Positions 1 to 9,325 of a DNA stretch of 64,000 bases are shown here, piece after piece. How positions within the stretch are numbered: the first letter of the stretch is position 1; the number at the start of each line of letters is the position of its first letter. A program made the position numbers and the translations under genes. Origin of the DNA: XYD12-FULL-36-8 sp964391015 (lineage in GTDB: Bacteria; Bacteroidota; Ignavibacteria; Ignavibacteriales; Ignavibacteriaceae); assembly GCA_964391015.1 (NCBI GenBank), contig CAYMKU010000017.1:1-64000 (forward strand), in the 5' to 3' direction. Under the pieces are notes generated by a model. It saw only the letters and a program-made list of their open reading frames with translations, made no database searches and had not been told where the DNA came from.

Positions 1-601
1 CTTTATTAAATTCAACAATTGCAATTTCATTATCAGCCCAGCCAAGCCCAATAACTGATCTCGCAGGAGCCCACTTCTCGCTTGTCTTCGCATGCGTCCT
101 TGCTAAAACATAATGTGCAAGTGCTATTGTATAAGTATCTCCATTGTTCAGCTTAATCGCCTTTTCACAATCATCCTTTACTGAATTAACTACACCCGCA
201 ACTGAAAAAACTCCTTTGAATAATGCAATTCTGCCATTTGCTATGGCTCTTCTTACATAGGTTATTGATTTATCTTGAGCGAGCTTAACTGCCTTTTCAG
301 AATAATCTAGTGCTTTTTGATATACAACAAGCTGGGCATCTTTTTGTTCATCAGTTTTTTCGGGCATGTGTTCACCAATATCAACATAAGCGCGGCTTAT
401 TCTCCAAAGCACTTCCCAGTTGTTTGGGTAAAGCTTATCTGCTTTTAGATAAGTATCTAATGCTTTCTGATCATTATACTCTTCGGTAAAATTATCACCC
501 TCTTTAATTAACTTTTCTACCATTTGAGCATGAATGGAAAAACTAAGTGAGATGAAAAATATAAGAAAAGAAATTCCGCAGAACTTTTTTGATGGGATCA
601 T
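1..601 (-). CDS. Secreted TPR-like protein, C-terminus cut by window edge
   Basis: The frame is open from an ATG at 601 down to base 1, so about 200 residues are visible and the C-terminus lies outside the window. It begins with a hydrophobic signal peptide (roughly residues 7-25, ending SIHAQ). The rest is helical, with TPR-like spacing such as QKALDTYLKADKLYPNNWEV (about 43-62) and YQKALDYSEKAVKLAQD. The pattern resembles the regulator-of-microtubule-dynamics-like TPR proteins seen in Bacteroidota. Probably periplasmic; the partner is unknown. It is the last gene of the minus-strand run that starts with ugd, 13 bases after the HD-nuclease gene. Confident as a gene and as a TPR-type protein; the function is not assigned. 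Confidence 0.8.
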   Translation of the reverse strand, partial: MIPSKKFCGISFLIFFISLSFSIHAQMVEKLIKEGDNFTEEYNDQKALDTYLKADKLYPNNWEVLWRISRAYVDIGEHMPEKTDEQKDAQLVVYQKALDYSEKAVKLAQDKSITYVRRAIANGRIALFKGVFSVAGVVNSVKDDCEKAIKLNNGDTYTIALAHYVLARTHAKTSEKWAPARSVIGLGWADNEIAIVEFNK

Positions 602-614
602 TTTGCTACCTTAT

Positions 615-1610
615 TTAATCAAACAAAGATTTATTTATTTGCTTTTCGGTTTCGGAATTAATACCATGGCTGAATAAGTCTGTTGATACAAGTGAAATAA
701 ATTTAGTCCACTTGCTGTCAGATTTTATTTCTGTAGCGATTGCATTTTTATATGCATTAACTTTAGCACTTAGTTCATCCGCTTGGTAAAGTGCAATTGC
801 TTCGAGAGTTTTGGGAACTACCGGTGAAGCATATTCGAGTTTGCCTTGATGACTCAAGATCAAATGAATCAGACAGTTTTTCAGATCATCAGGAAAATCT
901 TTTATTTCATTAATTTTTTCATCAACTAACAACGCACTGATAACAATGTGTCCTATCAATTTCCCTTTGTCAGTGTACTCAAATCCGGTTTCAAAACTCA
1001 GTTCTTCAACTTTTCCGAAGTCGTGAAGCATTGCACCGCAAATTAGCAAATCACGATTTATTTCAGAATGAAAATCGCACATCAAATCACAAATTTTAAT
1101 TATTTCCAACGTATGCTCAAGTAAACCATGGATATATGAATGATGCCACGACTTACCCGCAGGAGCAATCGAAAACTTCTCAAAATTATCATCGTTAAAA
1201 ATAATTCTCATCAGAGTATTCAATTTCGAATTTGAAATTTTGTCAACTCTATCAAAAAATTCTTTCCGCATCTCTTTCAAATCCCGTTTGGACTTTGCCA
1301 TAAAATCCATCATCGTAACATCATCTTCAAATTTTGCAGGTCGAATAGATTTAACTTTGATTTGGGGAGAACCTTGGTAATCTTCAATGACACCTTTGAC
1401 TTTTACAATATCTCCGGCTTTTATTCTAGAATAAATTTCTTCAAAGCTTTCGAACATGTTTGAGTTTACAGAAAGGGATTTGTCCGCAAGTTCAAGTGCT
1501 AAATATTGCTTGTTCGTTTTAGAAGTGCGAAGTTCACATTTCTTTACGATTAAAAAATGATCTATAAAATCGCCTTTATTCAACGTAATAATTTCTGATT
1601 GCGAAAGCAT
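615..1610 (-). CDS. OB-fold/HD-domain 3'-5' exoribonuclease, YhaM-like
   Basis: 331 residues. The N-terminal part (about 13-95) is an OB-fold nucleic-acid-binding domain (DIVKVKGVIEDYQGSPQIKV), followed by a linker and an HD phosphohydrolase domain (about 155-290). Metal-binding elements are visible: H161 in YIHGLLEHT and H196-D197 in GAMLHDFGKVEEL, with later histidines in SALLVDE/LSHQGKLEYASP. The architecture and length match the Bacillus YhaM / CBF1 family of 3'-5' exonucleases acting on RNA and ssDNA, probably in the cytoplasm. It lies 43 bases after the NusG-like gene. Activity is inferred from the family; only the domain order is seen directly. Confidence 0.85.
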   Translation of the reverse strand: MLSQSEIITLNKGDFIDHFLIVKKCELRTSKTNKQYLALELADKSLSVNSNMFESFEEIYSRIKAGDIVKVKGVIEDYQGSPQIKVKSIRPAKFEDDVTMMDFMAKSKRDLKEMRKEFFDRVDKISNSKLNTLMRIIFNDDNFEKFSIAPAGKSWHHSYIHGLLEHTLEIIKICDLMCDFHSEINRDLLICGAMLHDFGKVEELSFETGFEYTDKGKLIGHIVISALLVDEKINEIKDFPDDLKNCLIHLILSHQGKLEYASPVVPKTLEAIALYQADELSAKVNAYKNAIATEIKSDSKWTKFISLVSTDLFSHGINSETEKQINKSLFD

Positions 1611-1652
1611 AACTACTCAATAAAATTTATAGTACAAGTTAAAAATGCAAGA

Positions 1653-2198
1653 TTATTTTTCTTTGACTATTTCAAAAACACTTTCTCTTGGTAAATGAGC
1701 AATTACTGAACGATTTAAAAGATCAATTGAAACAACAATCGCTTTTCCAACTTCAGCTTCTTGAACCACACCAATAACTCCCTGAAAAGGCCCCTCTTTT
1801 ATTTTTACTTTGACTCCTTGGGCTAACCCTTCTTTTATATGAAATTCAGCATTTGTTTCAAGCATTTTTTTCAAGTTGCAAATTTGCCATTCCGGAATCC
1901 GTGCGGGCTTCCCTCTTTCACTTACACATCTAACAATTGAAGGTTGTTCGAGAGATAAGATTCTATCTTTCTCATTCGAAAAAATGAAAATGTATCCTCG
2001 CAGCAATGGTTCGGTAATTTTTTTCTTTCTGTCTGACCATTGACTTATTTTCACATACGTCGGAAGATAATAATCAACCCCGACAATTTCGAGTTGCTTG
2101 GCTGCCTTGAATTCATTTCGCGGTTTTGTATACAGTGCATACCAGCTTTTTTCAGCAACAGATACTTTCTTCTCTACAACTTCAGGCATTAATAGCAT
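1653..2198 (-). CDS. NusG-family transcription antiterminator (UpxY/RfaH/LoaP-like paralogue)
   Basis: 181 residues with an N-terminal NGN domain (about 18-110; WYALYTKPRNEFKAAKQLE, RGYIFIFSN) and a C-terminal KOW domain (about 127-155; GVKVKIKEGPFQGVIGVVQ). It lacks the genomic context of housekeeping NusG (no secE or ribosomal genes nearby) and sits 17 bases after ugd. That points to a specialised paralogue, of the type that promotes read-through of long polysaccharide operons. It is placed downstream of ugd rather than leading an operon, so its target is probably elsewhere. ATG codons at 2198 and 2189 are both possible starts, with no clear ribosome-binding site to decide. Confidence 0.85.
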   Translation of the reverse strand: MLLMPEVVEKKVSVAEKSWYALYTKPRNEFKAAKQLEIVGVDYYLPTYVKISQWSDRKKKITEPLLRGYIFIFSNEKDRILSLEQPSIVRCVSERGKPARIPEWQICNLKKMLETNAEFHIKEGLAQGVKVKIKEGPFQGVIGVVQEAEVGKAIVVSIDLLNRSVIAHLPRESVFEIVKEK

Positions 2199-2215
2199 TA
2201 TTAAATTAATCAGAA

Positions 2216-3547
2216 TTATTTTTTAACAACTTTTCGTCCGACAGAATAATAAGTAAACTTCATGTCTTTCATCTTATCAACATCATAAAGATTTCTACCA
2301 TCAAATATTACGGGTTGTTTTAGAAATGAAGCAATTTTTTCAAAATCAGGATTCCTGAATTCGTTCCACTCAGTAACAATAAGTAACGCATCAGCATTTT
2401 TTAAAGTATCATAAGGATGCTTGGCATAATTAATCTTATTACCGAACGATCTTTGTGTCGTTTCCTTAGCGACCGGATCGTACGCTGAAATTACTGCCCT
2501 TTCTGCAAGCAGCTTTTTAATTATTGCAATTGATGGCGCTTCTCTAACATCATCAGTATTGGGTTTGAATGCTAATCCCCAAACTGCAAATTTCTTCCCA
2601 GAAATTTTTCCTTTAAAATGTTTATTGATTTTTTCGACAAAAACATCAATCTGCTTTTTGTTTATATCATGAACAGCTTTAAGAATTTTGAAATCGTATT
2701 TTACTTCATTTGAAGTGTTAATTAAAGCTGCAACATCCTTAGGAAAACATGAGCCGCCATAACCAACTCCCGGAAAAAGGAATCTTTTTCCAATTCGAGA
2801 ATCCGATCCAAGGGCAATTCTTACTTTGTCAACATCAGCACCAGTCACTTCACAAAGGTTCGCTATTTCATTCATAAAAGAAATTTTCATAGCAAGGAAA
2901 GAATTGGCAGCGTATTTGGTCATCTCGGCAGATCTTTCATCCATAAAGTAAATTGGGTTTCCTGACCTCACAAAAGGATCATAAAGCTGATCCATAACTT
3001 TTCTCGTTTTCTCATTGCGTGTACCTACCACAACTCGTTCTGGTTTCATAAAATCTTCAACTGCTAATCCTTCTCTCAAAAATTCAGGGTTTGAAGCAAC
3101 ATCAAAATTAAATTTGGGTGCGTGCTTCTTTATTGCAAAACGAACTTTATCACTTGTACCAACAGGTACTGTACTTTTATCAACAATAATTTTGAATCCA
3201 AGTTTTGGCTCTTTCTTGAATAATTTCCCAATATCATCTGCTACTTTCAAAACATAACTTAAGTCAGCGCTTCCATCTTCATCCTGTGGAGTTGGTAAAC
3301 AAAGCATAATCACGGATGATTTTCTTACCGCATCATTAAGATCTGAAGTAAATTGTAATCTTCCTTCTTTCAGATTTCTTCCAAATAAATTTTCCAAACC
3401 TGGTTCAAATATTGGAATAATGCCTTTCTTTAATTTTTTTAATTTCTCTTTATCCACATCAACACAAATGACATCGTTTCCTGTTTCGGCAAAGCATGTC
3501 CCTGTCACCAGTCCTACATACCCAGTCCCAACTACTGCAATTCTCAA
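2216..3547 (-). CDS. ugd: UDP-glucose 6-dehydrogenase
   Basis: 443 residues. It oxidises UDP-glucose to UDP-glucuronate with two NAD+, supplying surface polysaccharide precursors in the cytoplasm. The N-terminal Rossmann motif is GTGYVGL (7-13). The catalytic cysteine is C267 in GVGYGGSCFPKD, and the UDP-binding C-terminal domain carries AFKPNTDDVREAPS. The length is normal for the family. The start is TTG at 3547, supported by AGGAGG five bases upstream, the clearest ribosome-binding site in this part of the window; no in-frame ATG fits better. The NusG-like antiterminator follows directly, which agrees with a polysaccharide role. Confidence 0.95.
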   Translation of the reverse strand: MRIAVVGTGYVGLVTGTCFAETGNDVICVDVDKEKLKKLKKGIIPIFEPGLENLFGRNLKEGRLQFTSDLNDAVRKSSVIMLCLPTPQDEDGSADLSYVLKVADDIGKLFKKEPKLGFKIIVDKSTVPVGTSDKVRFAIKKHAPKFNFDVASNPEFLREGLAVEDFMKPERVVVGTRNEKTRKVMDQLYDPFVRSGNPIYFMDERSAEMTKYAANSFLAMKISFMNEIANLCEVTGADVDKVRIALGSDSRIGKRFLFPGVGYGGSCFPKDVAALINTSNEVKYDFKILKAVHDINKKQIDVFVEKINKHFKGKISGKKFAVWGLAFKPNTDDVREAPSIAIIKKLLAERAVISAYDPVAKETTQRSFGNKINYAKHPYDTLKNADALLIVTEWNEFRNPDFEKIASFLKQPVIFDGRNLYDVDKMKDMKFTYYSVGRKVVKK

Positions 3548-3552
3548 TGTGA

Positions 3553-3558
3553 CCTCCT
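3553..3558 (-). promoter_or_regulatory. Strong Shine-Dalgarno for ugd (TTG start)
   Basis: On the minus strand AGGAGG is followed by TCACA and then TTG at 3547. A perfect anti-SD match is unusual here, since most starts in the window have only A-rich leaders. It fixes the non-ATG start of ugd. Confidence 0.7.
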
Positions 3559-3629
3559 ATTTTGCTTTTTATTTATTAGTAAGAAATTTTTCTGAGTGGT
3601 AATTTAAGAACAATAGAGATAAAAATAAT

Positions 3630-5186
3630 CTATTTAGCAGAACTTATTAGTTCCTCAAATTTCTTCTGAAGAACTTTTAAGGAGATAGGTTTTAGAAGAA
3701 TTTCAGTCACACCAATTTCGTTGTATGAATTTTTCAAATCATCCGTCAACTTTTCAAATATTACAATCGTGGATATTTTTGTGTCTTTGTAAGATTTGAA
3801 AATGTTTTCCAATAATTGCAATCCCTTCATTAATGGTAAATCATGGTCCAAAAGAATTAGCGAGGGAATTCTACCAGAAATTTTACTCAATGCATCATAA
3901 CCATCATGAGCAGTAATTAGATCAAACTCACCAAACTTTGTTTTAACCAAATCTGCATAGCTATTTCTATCTGAGGAATCTGTTTCAACAATTAGGATTG
4001 TATTTCTCGAAATCGGAATCGTGAAATGAAATTCTGATCCTTGGGTTGGTGTTGAATAGTACCACAGATTTCCACCATGTTTTTCAACTATTTCTTTAGA
4101 GAGTAGCAAACCCAGCCCAACTCCTTTTTCACCTTTTGTACCTTCAGAAAAAAATATCTGGTCAATCTTAAATAACTTTGGTTTATTTTTCTCTGCGATT
4201 CCGACTCCTTCATCGCTTACGATTATTTCGACAAACTCTTCGTTGAATTCTTGTGCCGTAACTGTAATTTTACCTCCAGGCAATGAAAACTTAACTGCAT
4301 TGCTAATTAAACTCGTTATTAGCATTAAAAATAATCTTTCATCTGCATTTATGTGAAGCTGTTCACCAACATACACTTTTATTTCCAATCTCTTATCAAC
4401 CACTTGAGCAGTGAATGAAGAAATAGAGTAATGCAATAGCCTGCTAAGGATTGTTCTTTGCGGCTCAAGCTTGGTTCTGTGAGTTTGAAGTTTGATTATT
4501 TCATTCAGCTGATTTACAAAATGCAAAAGGTTTCGTGAGGATTGCAAAATAAAATTCAGATACTCAGTTTTATCATTCTCCAGAATTTTTGAATCATTAA
4601 GTAAAACTTCGGTAAAACCGATTATGCTCGTAAAAGGTGAACGAAGATCATGTGAAATACGGGATACAAATTTGTCTTTTGCTTCATTCAGCTTCTGCAA
4701 ATTGCTTATAGTATCAAATAAACGTTCTTCAGTTTCTCTAGCTTCAGTAATATCTGACACAATGCCATATAAATTAATTATTTCGCCTTTTTCATCACGA
4801 TCCGCATAAATTTTTTCCATAACGGGAATAAAATTTTTATCTTTTCGTTCAATATTATAGACAAGTTTAATGGAGTGAGTGCGGGGATCAATTAAAAATT
4901 CGTTCAGTGCTTCGCGGGTTCGAGCTATATCATCTGCTGAAGTGATTGCAAGTCTCTTTTCATTAAAAGACTTGATTTCTTCTGACGAATAACCAAGTAC
5001 AAAATTGATATTCTCTGAACAATAATTTACCTGTTCGCTTAAAGATGAATACCAAACAAAATCTGTTTGTAGGTGCAAGAATATTTTGTTAAGCTGATTT
5101 TCTTGAAACAAATTCTCATTCAATTTTCTGTCATCGTCCACGGAATGATGTAAACCAGGAAATTTTTCTTTTGTTTCGGAGGACAT
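3630..5186 (-). CDS. Hybrid sensor histidine kinase (PAS-HisKA-HATPase-REC)
   Basis: 518 residues with no membrane segment, so probably cytoplasmic. Order: PAS/PAC domain (about 30-155; NYCSENINFVLGYSSEEI), HisKA with the phosphorylatable histidine in SRISHDLRSPFTSI (about 175-245), HATPase_c with N box SNAVKFSLPGGK, G1 box DEGVGIAEKN and G2 box GVGLGLLLSKEI (about 285-390), and a C-terminal receiver (about 395-510) with phosphoacceptor D in LLDHDLP and K in LLKPIS. The receiver's acidic pocket reads ETDSSD rather than the usual DDD/EDD. No cognate regulator is adjacent. The gene is divergent from the TonB-dependent receptor, with 149 bases between the two start codons. Confidence 0.92.
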   Translation of the reverse strand: MSSETKEKFPGLHHSVDDDRKLNENLFQENQLNKIFLHLQTDFVWYSSLSEQVNYCSENINFVLGYSSEEIKSFNEKRLAITSADDIARTREALNEFLIDPRTHSIKLVYNIERKDKNFIPVMEKIYADRDEKGEIINLYGIVSDITEARETEERLFDTISNLQKLNEAKDKFVSRISHDLRSPFTSIIGFTEVLLNDSKILENDKTEYLNFILQSSRNLLHFVNQLNEIIKLQTHRTKLEPQRTILSRLLHYSISSFTAQVVDKRLEIKVYVGEQLHINADERLFLMLITSLISNAVKFSLPGGKITVTAQEFNEEFVEIIVSDEGVGIAEKNKPKLFKIDQIFFSEGTKGEKGVGLGLLLSKEIVEKHGGNLWYYSTPTQGSEFHFTIPISRNTILIVETDSSDRNSYADLVKTKFGEFDLITAHDGYDALSKISGRIPSLILLDHDLPLMKGLQLLENIFKSYKDTKISTIVIFEKLTDDLKNSYNEIGVTEILLKPISLKVLQKKFEELISSAK

Positions 5187-5335
5187 TTAGATTGATGTTA
5201 CCTTTATTAAATTGTGTACAATTAACGAATAAGCTTTATTTGAAATATAATAAACTAATTCTAATTTTTCAGTTAAATGGAACATCTGTCAATATTATTT
5301 TGTTACCATCGCGTGAAATAAACAATTATAGAAAA

Positions 5336-7624
5336 ATGACAAAAATTAACTTTGCACTTATCGTTTGGTGTATATTTTATCTTTCCAAAATAACTTCAGC
5401 TCAAGAGGTCAATGGAGAAATTTATGGTAGAGTAATTGATGCTGCTTCTAAACAGCCGTTAATTGGCGCAAACGTAATTTTAATCGGAACTAACCTTGGT
5501 GATGCAACCAATATCGAAGGTGAATTTAAGGTCAAAAATATTCCGCCAAACACATATCAAGTAAGAGCTTCTTTGATTGGCTATAGTTCACTTACAAAAA
5601 CTGACATTACCATAACTTCTGCAAGACCAGTCGAAGTAGATTTTGAATTAAGCGAACAAATTTTGCAATTGGAAAGCGTAACAGTGCAGGCAGACTATTT
5701 TAGCCGCATCCCTACTGAAGTTAACAGCATAAAAAATTTCAGCTACGAAGAAATTCGCAGAACACCCGGCGGCTTTGAAGATGTTATTCGTGCTCTATCA
5801 GTTTTACCAGGAGTTGCACAAGCTGAACCTGGCAGAAATGATTTAGTCGTTCGGGGCGGTGCTCCTTCCGAAAACCTTTACATCGTTGATGGAATCGAAG
5901 TGCCTAACATAAATCACTTTGGAACGCAGGGTGCATCCGGCGGTGCGCTTAGCTATATCAATCTTGATTATGTGAAAGAGACTTCATTTTCGACCGGTGG
6001 TTTTTCCGCAAAATATGGAGACAAATTGTCATCTGTTCTGAGCATTGATCTTAGAAACGGCAGAAATGATCGTCTTGGCGGTAAGGCAACAATTTCTGCA
6101 AGCCAATTCGGTTTTAATGTCGAAGGTCCTATATCGGCAAACAGTGATTTTATTTTTTCTGCAAGAAGGAGTTATCTTGATTTTATTTTCAAAGCTGCTG
6201 GATTTGGATTTGTACCTGAGTATTACGATGTACTCACCAAGTTTAATTTTAAGCTGGATAAAAATAATTCGCTGAATTATTTATTCATAGGCGCTTTCGA
6301 TAACGTCAGATATTTTAACGAAACATCGGATCAAAGATTCGATAACTCAAGAATTCTCGGAAGTGATCAAGTTCAATATTTTACAGGATTGTCATGGAGA
6401 AGAATCTTTGACGGTGGATTTTTTAATTTAACTCTGGGACGAAATTATGTTGATTACGTTACGGCGCAAAGGGATTCTCTTCTTGTTCCGATATTTCAGA
6501 ACAAATCACTTGAAGCAGAAAATAGTCTCCGCGGAGATTTGATTTACAAGCTATCGGCAAATTCCGAGATGAACTTTGGATTCAACTTCAAGCTGATAAA
6601 GTTTAATGCTGATATTCTCCTTCCAACATTTAGAACATCATTTGGAGATTCGCTACCAAGCACAGCACTGAATTCAAAAAGTAATTTTACAAAATCTGCT
6701 TTTTATGCAGTTTATCATCATCATTTATTTGAAAGATTATTTGCCAACTTCGGTATTCGTGCAGACTATTTTGATCCGCTCAAAAACAAGTTTTATTTCA
6801 GCCCAAGATTTTCCGCATCTTTTGCACTAACTGATTTAACAAACATAACCTTCAGCACAGGAATTTATCATCAAGCTCCATCATACATCTGGCTACCAGC
6901 AGATGCTACAAACAAAGAACTGAAAAATATCAGAGCAGATCACTTAATTCTTGGTTTTGATCATCGTTTGCAAGAAGATGTTTTATTTAAAGTAGAAGGT
7001 TTCTTAAAAGATTACAAAAATTATCCGACGAGCAAAATCCGTCCTTATTTTGTACTTGCAAACAGCGGTGCCGGTTACGGCGGTTCTGAAAATAATTTTT
7101 CCAGCTTCGGAATTGAACCGTTGGTCAGCAATGGAAAAGGTACATCTAGAGGAACTGAATTATCCTTGCAAAAAAAATTATCGGAAATTCCTTATTATGG
7201 ATTATTGAGCTTAACATATAGTCAGACAGATTTTACCCCACTAGATGGAATTAAGCGAAAGGGTAGCTACGATCAAACCTGGCTTTTTAATTTAAGCGGC
7301 GGTTATAAGTTTAGCGAAAAATGGGAAGTAAGCTTAAAATTCCGGTATTCATCAGGACCTCCCTTCACACCATTTAATTTGGACGGCAGTCAAAGTATTG
7401 GATTATACAATTCTAACCGAATGAGACCAAACCATAGCTTGGATTTGAGAGTTGACAAAAGATGGTTCATCGATAAATGGACTTTAATCACTTATCTTGA
7501 TGTTCAAAATGTTTACAACCGTAAGAATTCGACATCAGTTCGATGGGATCCGCGAACCCAGAGTGCTGATGCTGAATCATCCATTGGTATTTTGCCATCA
7601 ATCGGCGTGAGTCTGGAGTTTTAG
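5336..7624 (+). CDS. TonB-dependent outer-membrane receptor with carboxypeptidase-like N-terminal domain
   Basis: 762 residues from the ATG at 5336. The frame is open back to 5171, but that extension overlaps the divergent kinase and would bury the signal peptide (MTKINFALIVWCIFYLSKIT...SAQ). After the signal comes a CarboxypepD_reg-like domain (about 28-115; GEIYGRVIDAASKQPLIGAN), then a plug domain (about 120-230; SVLPGVAQAEPGRNDLVVRG, IVDGIEVPNINHFG), then a 22-strand-type beta barrel ending in a C-terminal aromatic (GVSLEF). It imports an unidentified substrate across the outer membrane using TonB energy. No SusD partner or siderophore gene adjoins it, so the substrate is unknown. Confidence 0.93.
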   Translation: MTKINFALIVWCIFYLSKITSAQEVNGEIYGRVIDAASKQPLIGANVILIGTNLGDATNIEGEFKVKNIPPNTYQVRASLIGYSSLTKTDITITSARPVEVDFELSEQILQLESVTVQADYFSRIPTEVNSIKNFSYEEIRRTPGGFEDVIRALSVLPGVAQAEPGRNDLVVRGGAPSENLYIVDGIEVPNINHFGTQGASGGALSYINLDYVKETSFSTGGFSAKYGDKLSSVLSIDLRNGRNDRLGGKATISASQFGFNVEGPISANSDFIFSARRSYLDFIFKAAGFGFVPEYYDVLTKFNFKLDKNNSLNYLFIGAFDNVRYFNETSDQRFDNSRILGSDQVQYFTGLSWRRIFDGGFFNLTLGRNYVDYVTAQRDSLLVPIFQNKSLEAENSLRGDLIYKLSANSEMNFGFNFKLIKFNADILLPTFRTSFGDSLPSTALNSKSNFTKSAFYAVYHHHLFERLFANFGIRADYFDPLKNKFYFSPRFSASFALTDLTNITFSTGIYHQAPSYIWLPADATNKELKNIRADHLILGFDHRLQEDVLFKVEGFLKDYKNYPTSKIRPYFVLANSGAGYGGSENNFSSFGIEPLVSNGKGTSRGTELSLQKKLSEIPYYGLLSLTYSQTDFTPLDGIKRKGSYDQTWLFNLSGGYKFSEKWEVSLKFRYSSGPPFTPFNLDGSQSIGLYNSNRMRPNHSLDLRVDKRWFIDKWTLITYLDVQNVYNRKNSTSVRWDPRTQSADAESSIGILPSIGVSLEF

Positions 7625-7637
7625 TATACTTTACAGA

Positions 7638-7680
7638 CCTAATTTCTTGTCATCAAAAATCAAGCTGAGAAATTGGGTTT
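7638..7680 (+). terminator. Possible terminator after the TonB-dependent receptor
   Basis: CCTAATTTCT (7638-7647) pairs with AGAAATTGGG (7668-7677) with one G-T wobble, a 20-base loop and only a short T run. It lies 14 bases after the stop codon, between convergent genes. Weak by thermodynamic standards. Confidence 0.35.
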
Positions 7681-7703
7681 GTCCAAGACATATTGAGATC
7701 AGA

Positions 7704-8438
7704 TTAATCCAAATATTGAATTACTTTTTTTTCTGCTCGCTCAATATCTTCAGCAAAATCCAATTCGATGCACCTTAGATCACCAATATCAACGGCGTGT
7801 ATTTTTTCACCAGAATTAATTGTATCCTGAAAGGCAGCTTCATAAAATATTTTAACTTGCTTCGCTCCAAGAATTTTTCTGTCTAGAACTTTAAAAAGTT
7901 TTTCTACAAATCCAGAGCTGAGCTTTTCAATTCCTATTGATTCACCAACAGCATATCTTAAATCAACCGTCTTACCAATTTCAGCAATTGATTTGTCATC
8001 ATTAAGTTTTATTTTAATTTCTTCATCACTTAATTGATGGTCCGACCGTAATGCAAGGCAATTAGGATATTGCGAATTAATCAAAAGCTCAAGTATTCTT
8101 TTATCAAACAGAATATCACTGTCCATCATTAACATATCATCATCAAGAACAAAATCTTTAGCCAGCCATAAAGAGTAAATATTATTTGTTGTGTCATAGC
8201 GTTCATTAAAAATATAAGTCATCTTTAACTGTGGATAGCGTTCTGCTATAAAAGATTTTATTTGTTCCTGCCGAAAACCCGTCACGATAATTATATCATC
8301 AAGATTGTATGCAAGAAGATTATCAATTGTACGTTCCAAAATTGTCTTACCGCCAATTTTCAATAGACACTTGGGAGTATTGTCAGTTAAAGGACGAAGT
8401 CTTGCAGAAATACCTGCCGCTAAGATTACGGTTCTCAT
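7704..8438 (-). CDS. LicC/PntC-like cytidylyltransferase (NTP-transferase fold)
   Basis: 244 residues. The N-terminal nucleotide-binding loop is LAAGISARLRPLTDNTPKCL (7-26), a metal-binding DSD follows (MMDSDILFD, about 105-113), and the C-terminal part has YAVGESIGIEKLS and CIELDFAEDIERAEK. These features suit the family that activates small alcohol phosphates as CDP derivatives (choline-phosphate, 2-aminoethylphosphonate, inositol-phosphate cytidylyltransferases) rather than hexose-1-phosphates. It is the last of three tightly linked genes, 8 bases after a CDP-alcohol phosphatidyltransferase, which would use a CDP-alcohol product. The actual substrate cannot be read from the sequence. Confidence 0.82.
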   Translation of the reverse strand: MRTVILAAGISARLRPLTDNTPKCLLKIGGKTILERTIDNLLAYNLDDIIIVTGFRQEQIKSFIAERYPQLKMTYIFNERYDTTNNIYSLWLAKDFVLDDDMLMMDSDILFDKRILELLINSQYPNCLALRSDHQLSDEEIKIKLNDDKSIAEIGKTVDLRYAVGESIGIEKLSSGFVEKLFKVLDRKILGAKQVKIFYEAAFQDTINSGEKIHAVDIGDLRCIELDFAEDIERAEKKVIQYLD

Positions 8439-8446
8439 TTTTGTAG

Positions 8447-9325
8447 CTATTTGAGCGTTAATGATAAATCAACCCTATACTGTATATAGTAAAGAATAAC
8501 TGCAAGAATATTCCCAACTATTAGAATTCCGAGGAGATAAATATCAATACGATTTAGAATTGATGTGATGATTAAAAATGTCCATTGTGTTGTCGGTCCG
8601 AGAAAAGTCCAAAGATAAATTAGCCACCGATTTTTCTCAGCATATTCTTTTGCATTAATATTGGGTACATTTGTTTCATGTAGAACTTTGGGGTTGGTCA
8701 TTTTTTGCTGAACAGCGGAGTATTTCAGATAAATCCAAATCACCGTTTTATCAAAATATCTTCCCTTAATATTTTTCAAACCTTCGAATTCCTGTTCAAA
8801 AATTTTTATACCTTCATCTAAAACACTTACACGATTAAGAACATAATCCAAATACCTTGTCCGATAAAAATCTAACAACCCGGATTGAAATGCATTGCTA
8901 ATTCCTGTTCCTGCAGTAATTAACCACCATAATAAAGGATTGGACGAAGTGTTAGCATAGCCAAAAGCAATTCCGAAATACACAGCTACACTTACTACAT
9001 AATCGGCAATTCCGTCGAGTATTCGTCCAACAGCAGTTCCATTTTTTTTCAACCTTGCGAGCTGACCATCACTGCAATCAAAAACATTATACAAAAGAAT
9101 TAGGATGGCACCAATAATAAATGAACGATGATTTCCAACTGAATAGAACAAAGCACCAATCACTCCAAAGATCATCGAAATTACGGTAAGCTGATTCGGT
9201 GTTATGTTAGTGCTGTAAATTCCTTTTACGAATAGAAAGGCAAGCGGGCGATAAAAATATAGATCAAATATTTCTTCAACTTCAACTTTCTTGAGAGAAG
9301 TTATGTACTCACGAAATAAACTCAT
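8447..9325 (-). CDS. CDP-alcohol phosphatidyltransferase family membrane protein
   Basis: 292 residues with about six membrane segments. The full family signature is present: D86-G87-x2-A90-R91-x8-G100-x3-D104-x3-D108. The enzyme transfers a phospho-alcohol from a CDP-alcohol to an acceptor (or the reverse partner), typically making phospholipid head groups. Residues about 145-235 form a longer hydrophilic insert than in PgsA/PssA. Its ATG overlaps the stop of the upstream aminotransferase gene (TGATG at 9325) and the cytidylyltransferase follows after 8 bases, so translation is probably coupled across the cassette. The alcohol and acceptor are unknown. Confidence 0.88.
   Translation of the reverse strand: MSLFREYITSLKKVEVEEIFDLYFYRPLAFLFVKGIYSTNITPNQLTVISMIFGVIGALFYSVGNHRSFIIGAILILLYNVFDCSDGQLARLKKNGTAVGRILDGIADYVVSVAVYFGIAFGYANTSSNPLLWWLITAGTGISNAFQSGLLDFYRTRYLDYVLNRVSVLDEGIKIFEQEFEGLKNIKGRYFDKTVIWIYLKYSAVQQKMTNPKVLHETNVPNINAKEYAEKNRWLIYLWTFLGPTTQWTFLIITSILNRIDIYLLGILIVGNILAVILYYIQYRVDLSLTLK

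Noticed and set aside
5171..5335. N-terminal extension of the TonB-dependent receptor
   Set aside because: It overlaps the divergent kinase gene and would place the signal peptide 55 residues inside the protein.
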